From: DASXQK01 sp963724385
GTDB lineage: Bacteria; Pseudomonadota; Alphaproteobacteria; Dongiales; Dongiaceae
Assembly (NCBI GenBank): GCA_963724385.1
Contig: CAVRUJ010000001.1
Span: 310,001-374,000 of the forward strand
Direction: 5' to 3'
DNA length: 64,000 nucleotides
Under the pieces are notes generated by a model, which was not told the DNA's origin, did not search any database, and saw nothing but the letters and a program-made list of their open reading frames with translations. A program made the position numbers and the translations under genes. The first letter of the stretch is position 1; each line of letters opens with the position of its first letter. Of this stretch, positions 25,611-34,069 are shown piece after piece.

Positions 25611-26699
25611 ATGGGCGTGACGCTGACATTGAAGGACACGGACCTGCCGACCTCTCCGGCGTTCGTGGAGTTCCTGCACACCGACCTGACGGGGGGCGAG
25701 TACTACGCCGGGAGCTGGCACGCCCAGGACGAGGAGAGCCTGGCCTCCAACGAGGGCCGGTTCGAGGGCTTGCGGGAGAAGATCGCGTTTGTTCTGGGCA
25801 AGCCCGAGGGGCGCGAGCGGGTCCTGCAATCCTACAAGTATTTCAAGGAGATGCTGACCGGGCGGCCGGACAGCCTGAAGGGCATCCAGCGGTTCCGCTT
25901 CTTCTTCGTGATCGGCATCCCGCGCACCGGGGGGACCTACATGACCAAGCAGCTCTTCCGGGGCGCTGGCATGGACTACAAGAAGGTGCAGAACGCGCTG
26001 GCCCATGACGGGTTCCCGCATCTGGGGACGGAGGCGTTCCAGGAGAAGGGGGGCAACATCCACACCAACGGGCTTCTGCAGCTGGCCGAGTACCTGACCA
26101 TGGTGGACCTGTACTTCACCAAGTACGGGCGGCTTGCCTATAACGGGGGCATCGTGGTGCCGAAGAAGTTCACCAAGGGGGTGTATAGCTTCCCGTTGAT
26201 CCAGCAGGTGATCGGCAACAACGCGGAATACATCATCACGCTGCGCCATCCGCTGTCGATGGTGCAGTCGGTTCTGGACAAGAGCGGGGGGATGCCGAAG
26301 GACGGCCGGTTTCAGGTGCGCAGCGCGATCGAGCGCTGGGCGATGGACGACTGGATGCGCTGGGGGGTTCAGGAAGCGCAGATCCGGAAGATGAACTACA
26401 TCGACGTGTTCCTGGGCTATTGGAAGCGCTACCACTACCAGATCGCGATGGAGACGATCCCGACGATGAAGGCGACGCATCTGCTGCCCTATGGGCGGGT
26501 GCCGATGACGGCGATGGTGAAGAAGTTCTACGAAGGCTTCGGGACCAACCTGGAGGCGGAGCCGTTCAAGGAGGCGCCGAAGCCGGACTTCGGACCGGAG
26601 GCGACCCAGAAGGGCGACGCGGTGGTGCAGCAGGTGGCGGGCTTCTGGAAGAGCCTCGGGCTTTCCTTCCCCGCAGACGGCGTCCTCGAGCGGAACTGA
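25611..26699 (+). CDS. Sulfotransferase family protein
   Basis: A 362-residue P-loop sulfotransferase. The PAPS 5'-phosphosulfate-binding loop is FVIGIPRTGGTYMTKQL (about residue 100). The 3'-phosphate-binding region is EYIITLRHPLSMVQSVL with the conserved Arg-His-Pro (about residue 214). It would transfer sulfate from PAPS to a hydroxyl or amine of an unknown acceptor; no signal peptide or membrane segment is present. Gly codons are frequently GGG and many codons end in G, unlike the GGC/C-ending preference of neighbouring genes. The gene is also followed immediately by an unusual repeat, so foreign origin is possible. No PAPS synthesis genes are adjacent. Confidence 0.85.
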   Translation: MGVTLTLKDTDLPTSPAFVEFLHTDLTGGEYYAGSWHAQDEESLASNEGRFEGLREKIAFVLGKPEGRERVLQSYKYFKEMLTGRPDSLKGIQRFRFFFVIGIPRTGGTYMTKQLFRGAGMDYKKVQNALAHDGFPHLGTEAFQEKGGNIHTNGLLQLAEYLTMVDLYFTKYGRLAYNGGIVVPKKFTKGVYSFPLIQQVIGNNAEYIITLRHPLSMVQSVLDKSGGMPKDGRFQVRSAIERWAMDDWMRWGVQEAQIRKMNYIDVFLGYWKRYHYQIAMETIPTMKATHLLPYGRVPMTAMVKKFYEGFGTNLEAEPFKEAPKPDFGPEATQKGDAVVQQVAGFWKSLGLSFPADGVLERN

Positions 26700-26719
26700 G
26701 CCGCGAAGAAAGACAAGAA

Positions 26720-26829
26720 CACCACAGAGACACAGAGACACAGAGAAGAACAAGAAAGTTACAGGCGAGAAACGCACAAGAATCTTCTCTTCTTGTCTTT
26801 TTCCTCTGTGCCTCTGTGTCTCTGTGGTG
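26720..26829. repeat. Long inverted repeat (CACCACAGAGACACAGAG type) between convergent genes
   Basis: The left arm (26720-26745) and right arm (26804-26829) are 26 bases each and pair with a single mismatch. The inner flanks (AAGAACAAGAAA and TCTTGTCTTTTT) extend the pairing imperfectly. The sequence is purine/pyrimidine biased and much richer in A+T than its surroundings. It lies exactly between the ends of the sulfotransferase and acyl-CoA ligase genes, so it can act as a bidirectional terminator. It looks like an imported repeat rather than local sequence. Confidence 0.8.
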
Positions 26830-26844
26830 CCTTGATCTTGCTTT

Positions 26845-28551
26845 CTACTGTAGATCCGGAAAATCCTCCGCCCAATACTCGTTGGGCGCCCGGCTCGTCG
26901 GCGCCAGTGCATTCGGCCCGCCGCGGCGCTCGAGTTCGCGCCGGCGCAGGTCGACGCGCCGGATCTTGCCGGAGATCGTCTTCGGCAGCTCGGCGAATTC
27001 GAGGCGGCGCACGCGCTTGAACGGCGAGATATGCTCGCGGATGTGGCCGAAGATCGCGCGGGCGGTTTCGGGCGAAGGCTGCCAGCCGGGGGCGAGCGTG
27101 ACATAGGCTTTCGGAACCGCGAGCCGGATCGGGTCCGGGCTCGGCACAACCGCGGCCTCGGCGACCGCGGCGTGCTCGATCAACACGCTTTCCAGCTCGA
27201 ATGGGCTGATCCGATAATCGGCCGCCTTGAACACGTCATCGGCCCGGCCGATGAAGGTGATATAGCCGTCGGCATCCCGGGCCGCGACGTCGCCGGTCCG
27301 GTAGAAGTTTCCGGCCATGATCTGGGCGCTACGCTTCGGGTCGTCCTCGTAGCCTGGCATCAGCCCGCAGGGACGCTGACGGAGATCGAGGGCGATCTCG
27401 CCTTCCTCGGCTTCATGGCCGTCGGGATCGAGGAGGGCGACGCGATAGCCGGGCAACGGGCGTCCCATGGATCCGGGCTTGATCCTGAGGCCCGGTGGAT
27501 TGCCGATCTGGGCCGTGGTTTCGGTCTGGCCATAGCCGTCGCGGATCTCGAGATTCCATGCTTCGCGAACGGTTTCGATGACTTCTGGGTTGAGAGGCTC
27601 CCCGGCGCTCGCCGCCGCCGTCAACCGCACGGGGTAGGATTTCAGGTCTTCCTGGACGAACAGGCGCCAGACCGTCGGCGGAGCGCAAAGCGTGGTGACG
27701 CCATGACGCGCGATGGCTTGCAGCGTGTCCTTGGCATTGAAGCGCTTGCCGGCATGGACGAAGACCGTGGCGCCGGCGTTCCAGGGGGCGAAGAAGCAGC
27801 TCCAGGCATGCTTGGCCCAGCCGGGCGAGCTGATGTTGAGGTGGATGTCGCCGGGTCGAAGCCCCAGCCAATGCATGGTCGAAAGATGGCCGACGGGGTA
27901 GCTCCGATGGGTATGCAGGACGAGCTTGGCCTTGGCCGTGGTGCCCGAAGTGAAATAGAGCAGCAACGGGTCGTCGGCCTCGGTGGGGCCGTCCGGGACG
28001 AAGCTTTCTGCCGCGCCATAGGCCTCTTCATAGGGCCGCCAGCCCGGCGCATGGCCGCCCACGGCGATGCATCTGAGCGAGGCGGCGAGCTCGGCGAACT
28101 TTCCGGCCTCGGCGGCCGGCGCGATCACCGTTCCCACGCGCCCGCGTGAAATCCGGTCGGCGAGATCGTCGCGACCCAGGAGCGTGGTGGAGGGAATCAG
28201 CACCGCGCCCAGCTTCATGGCCGCGAGCATCGTCTCCCAAAGGGGTGCGACGTTTCCCAGCATGAGCAAGATGCGTTCCCCGCGCCCCAGCCCCAGCTTG
28301 CGCAGGTGATTGGCCACCTGGTTGGAGCGCCGTCGCAGCTGATCGAAGCTGAGCTTTGTTTCGAGTTCCGTCTCTTCGACGATCCAGAGCCCTGCATGGT
28401 CTTTTCCTTCGGCAAGGCGGTCGAAATAATCGAGCGCCCAGTTGAAGTTCTGCAAGGCCGGCCAGTGGAAATCGCGATAGGCGGTCTCGGGGTCTTCCCT
28501 GTACCTGAGCAGGAAATCGCGGGCGGCCAGAAAGGCGTCGATCTCGCGCAT
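26845..28551 (-). CDS. AMP-binding acyl-CoA synthetase
   Basis: A 568-residue acyl-adenylate-forming ligase. The ATP-binding P-loop is LYFTSGTTAKAKLVLH, followed by the A5 motif DGYGQTETT, the A7 motif YRTGDVAARD, the hinge GRADDVFKAADYRISP and the catalytic C-terminal lysine motif LPKTISGKIRRVDLR. It belongs to the acetyl/medium-chain acyl-CoA synthetase group. It is divergent from the valine-catabolism genes with about 230 bases between, so a short or branched acid such as isobutyrate is a reasonable substrate guess, but not shown. It has no signal peptide and is cytosolic. Confidence 0.88.
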   Translation of the reverse strand: MREIDAFLAARDFLLRYREDPETAYRDFHWPALQNFNWALDYFDRLAEGKDHAGLWIVEETELETKLSFDQLRRRSNQVANHLRKLGLGRGERILLMLGNVAPLWETMLAAMKLGAVLIPSTTLLGRDDLADRISRGRVGTVIAPAAEAGKFAELAASLRCIAVGGHAPGWRPYEEAYGAAESFVPDGPTEADDPLLLYFTSGTTAKAKLVLHTHRSYPVGHLSTMHWLGLRPGDIHLNISSPGWAKHAWSCFFAPWNAGATVFVHAGKRFNAKDTLQAIARHGVTTLCAPPTVWRLFVQEDLKSYPVRLTAAASAGEPLNPEVIETVREAWNLEIRDGYGQTETTAQIGNPPGLRIKPGSMGRPLPGYRVALLDPDGHEAEEGEIALDLRQRPCGLMPGYEDDPKRSAQIMAGNFYRTGDVAARDADGYITFIGRADDVFKAADYRISPFELESVLIEHAAVAEAAVVPSPDPIRLAVPKAYVTLAPGWQPSPETARAIFGHIREHISPFKRVRRLEFAELPKTISGKIRRVDLRRRELERRGGPNALAPTSRAPNEYWAEDFPDLQ

Positions 28552-28621
28552 GGGCTCCTCCCGGATGACTTGGCCCGATTAGAGCATTGGGCCGACGCCA
28601 TCGTCGAGGCGGGTTTGCCCT

Positions 28622-28729
28622 AGTACCGACTTTCGCGGAAAGTCGGTACATCGTTTGTAGTGTTAGTATCGGATTCACGCAGAAATTCGTGACGTAGCCC
28701 CGGGTCACGAATTTCTGCGATCCGATACC
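28622..28729 (+). repeat. Dispersed palindromic element, copy A
   Basis: Two hairpins sit side by side. The first has perfect 10-bp arms TACCGACTTT (28624-28633) and AAAGTCGGTA (28639-28648). The second is long: left arm 28666-28693 and right arm 28704-28728, pairing 9 and 16 bp with a three-base bulge. A degenerate copy of the first hairpin follows at 28731-28757. Nearly the same 108-base unit recurs at 39582-39690 in the same orientation. It occupies the shared promoter region between the acyl-CoA ligase and acyl-CoA dehydrogenase genes. Confidence 0.85.
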
Positions 28730-28781
28730 AGCGCCGACTTTGGCGGAACGTCGGTGCATCGTTCCAGCGGGCTGGAGGCCG

Positions 28782-29939
28782 ATGACCATGGGTTTCGAAC
28801 TCAGCGACGACCAACGCAGCTTCCAAGCGACGGCGCGCGAATTCGCGGCTCGTCGGTTCGCCCCCAACGCGGCGCGCTGGGACGAGGAGCGCCATTTCCC
28901 CGTGGCGGAGCTGCGGGAGGCCGCGGCGCTCGGCTTCGCCGCCATCTATGTCGGCGAAGGATTCGGCGGCTCCGGGCTGAAGCGGATCGACGGCGCGATC
29001 ATCTTCGAGGAGTTGGCCGCGGGCTGCACCTCCAGCGCGGCCTTCCTTTCGATCCACAACATGGCGTGCTGGATGATCGACCGTTTCGGCAACGAGGCGC
29101 AGCGTCGGCGCTTCCTGCCCGATCTCTGCCGCATGGCGCGGCTTGCCAGCTATTGCCTGACCGAGCCGGGTTCCGGTTCCGATGCCGCCTCCCTCAAGAC
29201 CAGCGCCCGGCGCGAGGGCGACCACTACGTGGTCAACGGGACCAAGGCCTTCATCTCGGGCGGAGGACGATCGGATCTCTACGTGATCATGCTGCGCACC
29301 GGGGGCGAAGGGCCGAAGGGCATTTCCTGCCTGCTGGTCGAGGCCGGCACGCCAGGGCTTTCCTTCGGTGCCCAAGAGCGCAAGCTCGGCTGGAACTCCC
29401 AGCCCACTGCCATGGTCATTCTGGAAGATTGCCGGGTGCCGGTGGCCAATCGCCTGGGCGAGGAAGGCCAAGGGTTCAAGATCGCCATGGCGGGTCTCGA
29501 CGGCGGGCGGGTCAATATCGGCGCCTGCTCATTGGGCGCCGCCCGAGCCTGCCTCTTGGCGGCGCGCGACTACGCCACGACGCGTACTCAGTTCGGCCAG
29601 GCGATCGCCGGGTTCCAGGCAACCCAGTTCAAGCTCGCCGATATGGCAACGGAGCTGCAGGCGGCCCGGCTCATGATCCGCAATGCCGCGGCGAAGCTCG
29701 ACGCCGGCGACCCTGAGGCCACGCTCCACTGCGCCATGGCCAAGCGCTTTGCCACCGATGTAGGCTTCCGGGTCTCAGACGACGCGCTCCAGCTCCATGG
29801 CGGCTATGGCTATCTTAAGGACTATCCCATAGAGCGCTTTTTCCGCGACCTTCGGGTCCATCAAATCCTCGAGGGCACCAACGAAATCATGCGGCTGATC
29901 ATCGCCCGCCGGATTTTGGCAGGCGCCGCGCTCGACTAG
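28782..29939 (+). CDS. Acyl-CoA dehydrogenase, probably isobutyryl-CoA dehydrogenase
   Basis: A 385-residue FAD-dependent acyl-CoA dehydrogenase. It carries the signature YCLTEPGSGSDAASLKT (about residue 126), the FAD-binding RTQFGQAIAGFQ and the catalytic base Glu364 in QILEGTNEIMR, the position used by short-chain and isobutyryl-CoA dehydrogenases. The context fixes the likely substrate: the two following genes are 3-hydroxyisobutyryl-CoA hydrolase and 3-hydroxyisobutyrate dehydrogenase, the later steps of valine breakdown. It should convert isobutyryl-CoA to methacrylyl-CoA. The start is supported by GGAGG 4 bases upstream. The stop is one base before the next start. Confidence 0.9.
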   Translation: MTMGFELSDDQRSFQATAREFAARRFAPNAARWDEERHFPVAELREAAALGFAAIYVGEGFGGSGLKRIDGAIIFEELAAGCTSSAAFLSIHNMACWMIDRFGNEAQRRRFLPDLCRMARLASYCLTEPGSGSDAASLKTSARREGDHYVVNGTKAFISGGGRSDLYVIMLRTGGEGPKGISCLLVEAGTPGLSFGAQERKLGWNSQPTAMVILEDCRVPVANRLGEEGQGFKIAMAGLDGGRVNIGACSLGAARACLLAARDYATTRTQFGQAIAGFQATQFKLADMATELQAARLMIRNAAAKLDAGDPEATLHCAMAKRFATDVGFRVSDDALQLHGGYGYLKDYPIERFFRDLRVHQILEGTNEIMRLIIARRILAGAALD

Positions 29940-29940
29940 C

Positions 29941-30981
29941 ATGGAACCGGAGATCATCTTCTCCCGCGCCGGCGGGATCGGTCGCGTGCTGCTGAACCGG
30001 CCCAAGGCGCTGAATGCCCTCACCTTGGAGATGAGCCACGCCCTGGAGGGTCAGCTGCGCGACTGGGCCACCGACCAAGCCGTCCGGGCCGTGGTTGTGC
30101 GCGCCGCGGGGGAGCGGGCCTTTTCGGCCGGTGGGGATATCCGCAAGCTCTTTGAGGCGGGCAAGTCGGGCGGCGAGTATCCCTATCGGTTCTGGGCCGA
30201 CGAGTACCGGCTCGACGCCCTGATCAAGCACTATGCCAAGCCTTATGTCGCCTTCATCGACGGGATCGTCATGGGCGGAGGGGTCGGGATTTCGGTGCAT
30301 GGCTCCCATCGGCTGGTGACGGAGCAGGCCCTGTTCGCCATGCCGGAGACGGGCATCGGCCTCTTCCCCGATGTGGGTGGTTCTTTTTTCCTGCCGCGCT
30401 GCCCCGGCCAGATCGGGCTTTATCTGGGCCTGACAGGCGCGCGGCTGAAGGCAGCCGACATGCTCCATGCCGGGATCGCAACCCACTATGTGCCGCGGGC
30501 CCGGCTCGACGTTCTCGAGAAGGCGCTGGCGGCCGATGCCGACAGCATCGAGCAGGTGCTGGCCGCTTTCGCGGGCGATCCGGGTCCGGCCAGCTTGGCC
30601 CTCGAGCGCGAGGAGATCGACCGGCTGTTCGCCGGCGAAAGCATTGCGGCCATCCTCTCTGCTTTGACAGCCGATGGCGGCGCTTTCGCCCACCGCGCAG
30701 CGCAAGCCCTGGCAACCAAATCCCCGAGCGCGCTCCACTTGGCCTTCCGGCAGCTTCGCGCAGGCGCGCGGCTCGCTTTCGACGACTGTCTTCGCATGGA
30801 ATGGCGCATGGTGAGCCGCGTTCCCACCGAGCTGCCGGATTTCTATGAGGGCGTGCGCGCGGCGGTCATCGACAAGGACAACAAGCCGCGCTGGTCCCCG
30901 GCCCGGCTCGAGGACATCGATCCGGCCATGCTCGATCGCTTCTTCGCGCCATCGCCCCGGGGCGAGCTCGAGCTTTACTGA
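29941..30981 (+). CDS. 3-hydroxyisobutyryl-CoA hydrolase (enoyl-CoA hydratase fold)
   Basis: A 346-residue crotonase-superfamily protein. Its length and C-terminal extension, and the motifs RAFSAGGDIRKL, DGIVMGGGVGISVHG and FAMPETGIGLFPDVGGSFFLPR, match 3-hydroxyisobutyryl-CoA hydrolase (HIBCH) rather than a simple hydratase. The conserved Glu in MPETGIG and Asp in FPDVGG are the catalytic pair. It hydrolyses 3-hydroxyisobutyryl-CoA to the free acid and CoA in valine catabolism, protecting the cell from reactive methacrylyl-CoA. It starts 1 base after the dehydrogenase stop, so the two are translationally coupled. A separate methacrylyl-CoA hydratase gene is not in this cluster. Confidence 0.92.
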   Translation: MEPEIIFSRAGGIGRVLLNRPKALNALTLEMSHALEGQLRDWATDQAVRAVVVRAAGERAFSAGGDIRKLFEAGKSGGEYPYRFWADEYRLDALIKHYAKPYVAFIDGIVMGGGVGISVHGSHRLVTEQALFAMPETGIGLFPDVGGSFFLPRCPGQIGLYLGLTGARLKAADMLHAGIATHYVPRARLDVLEKALAADADSIEQVLAAFAGDPGPASLALEREEIDRLFAGESIAAILSALTADGGAFAHRAAQALATKSPSALHLAFRQLRAGARLAFDDCLRMEWRMVSRVPTELPDFYEGVRAAVIDKDNKPRWSPARLEDIDPAMLDRFFAPSPRGELELY

Positions 30982-30993
30982 GGGAGGAGAATC

Positions 30994-31881
30994 ATGGCTC
31001 GCATCGGATTCATCGGCCTCGGCAATATGGGCGGACCCATGGCGCGCAACCTGTTGAAGGCGGGCCATGGTCTCAAGGCCTATGACCTGGTGCCCGGCCT
31101 GCTGGCGCGGGTGACCGAGGCGGGCGCCGCCGCCGCCGCGTCGCCTATCGATGCTGCGAGGGACGTCGAAGCCGTCATCACCATGCTGCCGGCGGGCCAG
31201 CATGTGCGCACTGTCTATCTGAGCCAAGACGGGCTTGTTGCGAACGCCAAACCGGGGACTCTGCTCATCGACAGCTCGACCATCGATGTCGCCACGGCCC
31301 GCGAGGTCGCGGCCGCTGCCGCCACGGCCGGACTGCCGATGATTGATGCGCCGGTCTCAGGCGGCACCGGCGGGGCCGAGGCCGGCACGCTCACCTTCAT
31401 GGTCGGTGGACCGAACGAGGCCTTTGCGCGGGCCAGGCCCATTCTCGAGTCGATGGGCAAGACCATCGTGCATGCCGGCGGCCCCGGCAACGGCCAGGCG
31501 GCCAAGATCTGCAACAACATGATCCTGGGGGCCTCGATGATCGCCGTGTGCGAGGCTTTCGTCTTGGCGGAGAAGCTGGGGCTGGATCATCAGAAGCTGT
31601 TCGATATCAGCACGAAATCCTCGGGCCAGTGCTGGTCGCTGACGACCTATTGCCCGGTGCCGGGCCCGGTGCCGAACTCGCCCGCCAACCGCGACTACAA
31701 GCCGGGGTTCAGCGCCGCCATGATGCTCAAGGACTTGCGTCTGTCCCAGGAAGCCGGTGCCGCGGCGGGTGCGGCAACACCGCTTGGCGCCGAGGCGACC
31801 CGTCTCTACCAGCGCTTCGCCGATGCGGGACATGCAAGCGTCGATTTCTCCGGTATCATCCGCATGCTGCGCGAGGGGTGA
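30994..31881 (+). CDS. mmsB: 3-hydroxyisobutyrate dehydrogenase
   Basis: A 295-residue beta-hydroxyacid dehydrogenase. The NAD-binding motif is GLGNMGGPMARNLLKAGH (residue 7 on), the substrate motif is DAPVSGGTGGAEAGTL, and the catalytic lysine is Lys171 in GNGQAAKICNN. It oxidises 3-hydroxyisobutyrate to methylmalonate semialdehyde. It lies 12 bases downstream of the hydrolase gene with a strong GGGAGGAG ribosome-binding site, completing a three-gene valine-degradation set. The next enzyme, methylmalonate-semialdehyde dehydrogenase (mmsA), is not present in the window. Confidence 0.94.
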   Translation: MARIGFIGLGNMGGPMARNLLKAGHGLKAYDLVPGLLARVTEAGAAAAASPIDAARDVEAVITMLPAGQHVRTVYLSQDGLVANAKPGTLLIDSSTIDVATAREVAAAAATAGLPMIDAPVSGGTGGAEAGTLTFMVGGPNEAFARARPILESMGKTIVHAGGPGNGQAAKICNNMILGASMIAVCEAFVLAEKLGLDHQKLFDISTKSSGQCWSLTTYCPVPGPVPNSPANRDYKPGFSAAMMLKDLRLSQEAGAAAGAATPLGAEATRLYQRFADAGHASVDFSGIIRMLREG

Positions 31882-31915
31882 CCCTGCGGCGCCCGCCGAT
31901 TCGAGGAAAGATCCC

Positions 31916-33934
31916 ATGGACATCGTGACCCAGTTCCCCCGCCAGGTCCGGGAAATCGAGAACCTGTTCATCACGCTTGCCGACGGCTCCCGCCTGGCAG
32001 CGCGGATCTGGCTGCCGGTGGATGCCGAGAAGAATCCCGTGCCGGCGATCCTGGAATACCTGCCCTACCGCAAGCGCGATGGAACCTCGGAACGCGATCA
32101 GCTGACTCACCCATACTTCGCCGGCAACGGCTATGCCTGCGTGCGCGTGGATATTCGCGGTTCGGGCGAATCCGACGGGCTGTTGGAAGACGAGTACCTG
32201 AAATCGGAGCAGGACGATTGCCTGGAAGTGCTGAGATGGATCGCGGCCCAGCCCTGGTGCACCGGCAAGGTCGGCATGATCGGCATCTCCTGGGGCGGCT
32301 TCAACGGGCTGCAGGTGGCGGCACGCCGCCCGCCGGAACTCGCCGCGGTGATCTCGCTCTGCTCCACTGACGACCGCTATGCCGACGACATCCACTACAT
32401 GGGCGGGGCCCTCCTCACCAACAATCTGGACTGGGCCTCGGTCATGTTCGCCTACATGGTGCGCACGCCCGACAAGGCGCTGCTGGGCGAGCGCTGGCGC
32501 GACGTCTGGCTGAACCGGCTGAAGAATGAGCCTCTGCTCATCGCCAACTGGCTGAAGCACCAGCGCCGCGACGCCTTCTGGAAGCACGGTTCGATCTCAG
32601 AGGACTGGGCGGCGATCACCTGCCCCGTCTATCTCGTCAGCGGCTGGGCTGATGGCTACTCGAATACCGTGCCGCGCATGCTGGAGCATCTGCAATGTCC
32701 CAAGAAGGGCCTCGTCGGTCCCTGGGCGCACAAATATCCGCATTTCGGCTGGCCTGGTCCCCAGATCGGCTTCCTCCAGGAAGCGCTGCGCTGGTGGGAC
32801 AAATGGCTGAAGGGCATCGAGACCGGGATCATGGACGAGCCCATGTACCGAGTGTGGATGGAAGAGCCGGTACCGTCGGCGCCGCGCTATGAGACAAGGC
32901 CGGGGCGTTGGGTCGCGGAGCCGTCCTGGCCCAGCCCGAATATCAAGCCGCGCCTGCTACACTTCGATGCCGGCGGCCGGCTGGTCGCCGCGGCAGGCCG
33001 GGACTCGCGGGTTCAAGCGATGTCGCCTCAGTCCATGGGCTCCGCCTGCGGCAACTGGTCTGGCGACGGCATCGGCCCCCATGAGCCTCTCGACCAGCGC
33101 ATGGACGACGGCGCTTCGATCTGCTTCGAGAGCGAGCCATTGACCGAACGCTTCGAGATCCTGGGCGCGCCTGTCGTGACTTTGGAATTCGCGGTCGACA
33201 GGCCGCTCGCCTTCGTCGTGGTACGACTCAATGAGATCACGCCCGACGGTGCTTCGACGAGAATCACTTACGGAATGAAGAACCTCACCCATCTGACCAG
33301 CGACGAGCGGCCGGAAGCGCTCAAGCCCGGCGAGCGCTACACGGTCGCGGTCAAGCTGAACGACATCGCCCACGCCTTCGCCGCGGGCAACCGCATCCGC
33401 GTCGCGCTTTCGACCACCTATTGGCCGATGGTCTGGCCATCGCCGGAGCCGGTGACACTGACGGTCTTTACGTCTCAAAGCCGTCTCGAGTTGCCGACGC
33501 GCCCGCCGCGGCCCGAGGATACCAAGCTGGCGCCGTTTGCTGCCGCCGAAGCGGCGCGGCCGCTCGCCAAGACCTATCGCCGGCCGTCCGGCGAGCGGCG
33601 CTGGGTGGAACATGACTTGGGCGGGGAAACCACGACTTATCACACCCTGGATGACGCGGGCGATTCCACCATCGACCCCATCGGCCTCGATACCGACGCG
33701 GTCCAGCACCTGTCCTATCGGATCCGGGAGGGCGATCCGCTCTCGGCCGAGATCGAGATTACGGACAGCTACAAGCTCGGCCGCGGCGACTGGCGTACTC
33801 GCACCGAGACCCGCACAGTGATGCGCTCCGACAAGACCCACTTCATTCTGGAAGCAACCCTCGACGCCTACGAGGGCGAAACCCGCGTTCTGTCCCGGAA
33901 CTGGAGCGAGCGGATTGCACGGGATTTCAACTGA
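31916..33934 (+). CDS. CocE/NonD family alpha/beta hydrolase
   Basis: A 672-residue serine hydrolase of the X-Pro dipeptidyl-peptidase/CocE class. The nucleophile elbow is GISWGG with Ser125. The alpha/beta domain starts with DGSRLAARIWLP and contains DIRGSGESDG. The C-terminal half (from about residue 340) is the jelly-roll domain typical of CocE (MDDGASICFES, LGAPVVTLEFA). Such enzymes cleave esters, amides or N-terminal X-Pro bonds; the substrate is unknown. No signal peptide is seen with the ATG at 31916. It follows mmsB by 34 bases and may be transcribed with it, though its role in valine catabolism is not obvious. Confidence 0.88.
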   Translation: MDIVTQFPRQVREIENLFITLADGSRLAARIWLPVDAEKNPVPAILEYLPYRKRDGTSERDQLTHPYFAGNGYACVRVDIRGSGESDGLLEDEYLKSEQDDCLEVLRWIAAQPWCTGKVGMIGISWGGFNGLQVAARRPPELAAVISLCSTDDRYADDIHYMGGALLTNNLDWASVMFAYMVRTPDKALLGERWRDVWLNRLKNEPLLIANWLKHQRRDAFWKHGSISEDWAAITCPVYLVSGWADGYSNTVPRMLEHLQCPKKGLVGPWAHKYPHFGWPGPQIGFLQEALRWWDKWLKGIETGIMDEPMYRVWMEEPVPSAPRYETRPGRWVAEPSWPSPNIKPRLLHFDAGGRLVAAAGRDSRVQAMSPQSMGSACGNWSGDGIGPHEPLDQRMDDGASICFESEPLTERFEILGAPVVTLEFAVDRPLAFVVVRLNEITPDGASTRITYGMKNLTHLTSDERPEALKPGERYTVAVKLNDIAHAFAAGNRIRVALSTTYWPMVWPSPEPVTLTVFTSQSRLELPTRPPRPEDTKLAPFAAAEAARPLAKTYRRPSGERRWVEHDLGGETTTYHTLDDAGDSTIDPIGLDTDAVQHLSYRIREGDPLSAEIEITDSYKLGRGDWRTRTETRTVMRSDKTHFILEATLDAYEGETRVLSRNWSERIARDFN

Positions 33935-34069
33935 GGCACAGCTTCGCAAGCCGCCCTTGCGCGACCCAGTCGAAGAGCTTCCCGGCTGGGCTGCACGCGC
34001 GATCCTGCTCGAAGGCGGATACAGACGCGTCCTATAGTGCGGGATTGCGGGATTCGCTGGGGCTCAGCG

